A stretch of DNA of 6,801 bases from the NCBI GenBank assembly GCA_026995985.1, contig JALWNF010000050.1, positions 1 through 6,801 on the forward strand. Reading direction: 5' to 3'. This DNA comes from Campylobacteraceae bacterium (GTDB lineage Bacteria > Campylobacterota > Campylobacteria > Campylobacterales > Sulfurovaceae). A program made the translations under genes and the position numbers. Positions 5,894-6,801 of this stretch are shown here, piece by piece. Below the pieces are notes generated by a model. It had not been told where the DNA came from. It saw only the letters and a program-made list of their open reading frames with translations, and made no database searches. Each line of letters begins with the position of its first letter. The stretch's first letter is position 1.

Positions 5894-5916
5894 AATTTAG
5901 TATAATCTACTAAATT
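5894..5916 (+). promoter_or_regulatory. Perfect palindrome spanning the aroK promoter
   Basis: Arms AATTTAGTA (5894-5902) and TACTAAATT (5908-5916) are perfect reverse complements, 9 bp each with a 5 bp spacer. The aroK -10 (5901-5906) sits at the centre. It starts 4 bp after the repressor stop. It has no U-tract after it and an AT-only stem apart from one G-C pair, so it makes a poor intrinsic terminator and reads better as an operator. Its arms do not match those at 5189-5213. Confidence 0.5.
5901..5906 (+). promoter_or_regulatory. -10 element for aroK
   Basis: Perfect TATAAT 30 bp upstream of the aroK ATG, implying a short leader of roughly 24 nt that contains the AAGG ribosome binding site at 5927-5930. 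It shares the octamer TATAATCT with the repressor promoter. Confidence 0.6.
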
Positions 5917-5936
5917 AAGCATAAAAAAGGCAAAAG

Positions 5937-6449
5937 ATGAAAAAAAATATTATTCTCATAGGTTTTATGGGTGTAGGTAAGGGAACAACAGCAAGAGCCT
6001 ATGCTAAAAAATATAAATGCTTCAATATAGATACAGATGACTTAATTGAATCTAAGGAAAATAGAAAAATTAAGACTATCTTTGAAAAGGAGGGGGAAGA
6101 GTATTTTCGTACTTTAGAGCAGGAGTGTGCTAATTGGATTGAAAAATCAGTTAACAATACACTTATCTCTTGTGGTGGTGGATTTTATAAAGTAAAGAAT
6201 CTAAAAAAGTTAGGAACAGTGGTCTTTTTAGATGCTTCATTTGATTGGATATATAATCGTCTCTCTACAGCAGAGAACTCAAAGGCAAAATTAAAAAAAC
6301 GTCCACTCTTTTCAGAGCCTAAAAAAGCAAAGAAGTTATATAAAGAGAGAGAGAAGGCTTATAGAAAAGTTGCTGATATTGTTATTAATATGGAAAATAA
6401 AGATTTAAAAGGTATTATCAAAGAGATACACAAAAAGACTAATAAATAG
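5937..6449 (+). CDS. aroK: Shikimate kinase
   Basis: Phosphorylates shikimate at the 3-hydroxyl with ATP, step five of the pathway to chorismate, in the cytosol. The 170-residue protein has the P-loop GFMGVGKGTT (9-18), the shikimate-binding DTDD (32-35, D34), FRTLE with R58, SCGGGF (78-83), and the lid segment KKRPLF with R122, followed by YKEREKAYRKVAD carrying R138. All expected substrate-contact residues are present. The residue after the P-loop lysine is glycine (G16) where E. coli AroK has the Mg-binding serine. The gene is 47 bp downstream of the repressor with its own promoter, so it need not be in the same operon. Chorismate is also the MqnA substrate, but the genes lie on opposite strands and about 3 kb apart, so no operon link is implied. 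Confidence 0.94.
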   Translation: MKKNIILIGFMGVGKGTTARAYAKKYKCFNIDTDDLIESKENRKIKTIFEKEGEEYFRTLEQECANWIEKSVNNTLISCGGGFYKVKNLKKLGTVVFLDASFDWIYNRLSTAENSKAKLKKRPLFSEPKKAKKLYKEREKAYRKVADIVINMENKDLKGIIKEIHKKTNK

Positions 6450-6470
6450 TAAGTGAATTGTTTTGTAACA

Positions 6471-6508
6471 TTAAATTTGAATTTTTTTTAATAAATTTCA
6501 TAAAACTC
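6471..6508 (+). promoter_or_regulatory. A+T-rich UP-element-like region
   Basis: 34 of 38 bases are A or T, with A and T tracts immediately upstream of the -35. This is the place and composition of UP elements that bind the RNA polymerase alpha C-terminal domains at rRNA promoters. The background is also AT-rich, so the call is tentative. Confidence 0.5.
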
Positions 6509-6537
6509 TTGACAAGCAAAAGAAAATCTCCTATAAT
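6509..6537 (+). promoter_or_regulatory. Consensus sigma-70 promoter of the rRNA operon
   Basis: Perfect TTGACA (6509-6514) and perfect TATAAT (6532-6537) with an optimal 17 bp spacer, the only promoter in the window with a consensus -35. The discriminator ACGCGTCC (6538-6545) is GC-rich, as in stringently controlled rRNA promoters. Transcription should start near 6544-6546. Confidence 0.9.
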
Positions 6538-6560
6538 ACGCGTCCAAGAACAAAGGGTAC

Positions 6561-6578
6561 GACTTAATAGTTTAAGTC
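6561..6578 (+). promoter_or_regulatory. boxB-like hairpin in the rRNA leader
   Basis: GACTTAA and TTAAGTC are perfect 7 bp arms around a TAGT loop. It lies 24 bp before boxA, the order found in the E. coli rrn leader (boxB, then boxA). The role is inferred from position. Confidence 0.55.
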
Positions 6579-6602
6579 AAGAGAGTTCCTAGAGTTTTTA
6601 AG

Positions 6603-6614
6603 TGGTCTTTAACA
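6603..6614 (+). promoter_or_regulatory. boxA antitermination site
   Basis: TGGTCTTTAACA matches the E. coli rrn boxA (TGCTCTTTAACA) at 11 of 12 positions. In the transcript this motif loads NusB and NusE (S10) and associated factors onto RNA polymerase to prevent premature termination in rRNA operons. Confidence 0.82.
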
Positions 6615-6641
6615 ACTAAATATAAGAGAACAAAACAGACG

Positions 6642-6678
6642 TCTATTTGAGTTTTTTTTTGATGTTTTTTTAAATAGA
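6642..6678 (+). repeat. Inverted repeat around T-tracts in the rRNA leader
   Basis: TCTATTT (6642-6648) pairs with AAATAGA (6672-6678); the loop includes nine T residues (6652-6660) and a second T-tract. It probably forms a leader hairpin. No protein-binding role can be assigned. Confidence 0.4.
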
Positions 6679-6735
6679 AAACACGATAAAAGAGAAGACT
6701 TAATTAGAGATAATATAAGTGATTCTCTGAAATAG

Positions 6736-6761
6736 GTTTAAACTTATTTTCATTTTTAAAC
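6736..6761 (+). repeat. Inverted repeat near the 3' end of the leader
   Basis: GTTTAAA (6736-6742) and TTTAAAC (6755-6761) are perfect 7 bp arms with a 12 nt loop. This may be a leader stem close to the 16S processing region. Confidence 0.35.
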
Positions 6762-6801
6762 TAGAACTGAGACGATAGTCGAAGCTTTAGTGAGAGATGA
6801 G

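Larger units (their letters stand above)
6450..6801. other. Gene-free stretch: rRNA operon promoter and leader
   Basis: No protein-coding frame is convincing here. It holds an A+T-rich tract, a consensus promoter, and about 255 bp of leader with hairpins and boxA. No intrinsic terminator for aroK is visible between 6450 and the promoter. The 16S 5' end motif (AGAGTTTGATCCTGG) is not reached before the window ends. Confidence 0.8.
6545..6801 (+). ncRNA. 5' leader of the rRNA precursor transcript (partial)
   Basis: Transcribed leader expected upstream of 16S rRNA and removed by RNase processing. It contains a 7 bp hairpin, a boxA antitermination motif and two further inverted repeats. No open frame or tRNA cloverleaf is seen. 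The identity rests on the promoter plus boxA; the 16S gene itself lies outside the window. The processing stem would need the 16S-23S spacer to be recognised. Confidence 0.75.

Noticed and set aside
6760..6801. Start of the 16S rRNA gene within the window
   Set aside because: The conserved 16S 5' end sequence is not present before the right edge; only leader is visible.

Overview
The window is AT-rich and looks like the chromosome of a Campylobacterota (epsilonproteobacterial) species. The evidence is the Campylobacter-like futalosine-pathway MqnA, a MoaD/MoaE pair resembling those of Helicobacter and Campylobacter, a waaC-htrB pair like the one at the edge of Campylobacter lipooligosaccharide (LOS) loci, and promoters with a strong TATAAT -10 and usually no clear -35. 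The genus cannot be fixed from sequence alone; a free-living Sulfurovum- or Sulfurimonas-like organism is only a guess.

Layout. Positions 1-3015 hold a tightly packed minus-strand operon: mqnA, waaC, waaM/htrB, tagD, then the first nine codons of another gene leaving the left edge. Junctions are 4-8 bp overlaps or a 2 bp gap, so translation is probably coupled. A short intergenic region (3016-3108) carries divergent, overlapping promoters. The plus-strand operon moaD-moaE-moeA (3109-5003) makes molybdopterin and inserts molybdenum. A convergent 40-codon ORF (5000-5122, minus) overlaps the end of moeA and faces away from a LexA/CI-type S24 repressor (5236-5889). A 9+9 bp inverted repeat overlaps the repressor's own -10. 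Shikimate kinase (5937-6449) follows, with its own -10 inside a perfect 9+9 bp palindrome. The last 350 bases hold no protein gene. They contain a perfect-consensus sigma-70 promoter, an A+T-rich upstream stretch, a hairpin, and a boxA antitermination motif one base off the E. coli rrn boxA, so this is very probably the leader of an rRNA operon whose 16S gene starts just beyond the right edge.

How the parts work together. The left operon links quinone synthesis with inner-core heptose addition, lipid A secondary acylation and CDP-glycerol production, which suggests a glycerol-phosphate-decorated surface glycan. The middle operon provides molybdenum cofactor, used by respiratory oxidoreductases typical of this group. 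The least ordinary part is 5000-5916: an orphan repressor with an intact self-cleavage dyad, a palindromic operator candidate, and a small divergent ORF, laid out like a minimal phage-type switch. Most of the window is core housekeeping DNA. No mobile element, CRISPR array or tRNA gene was seen.
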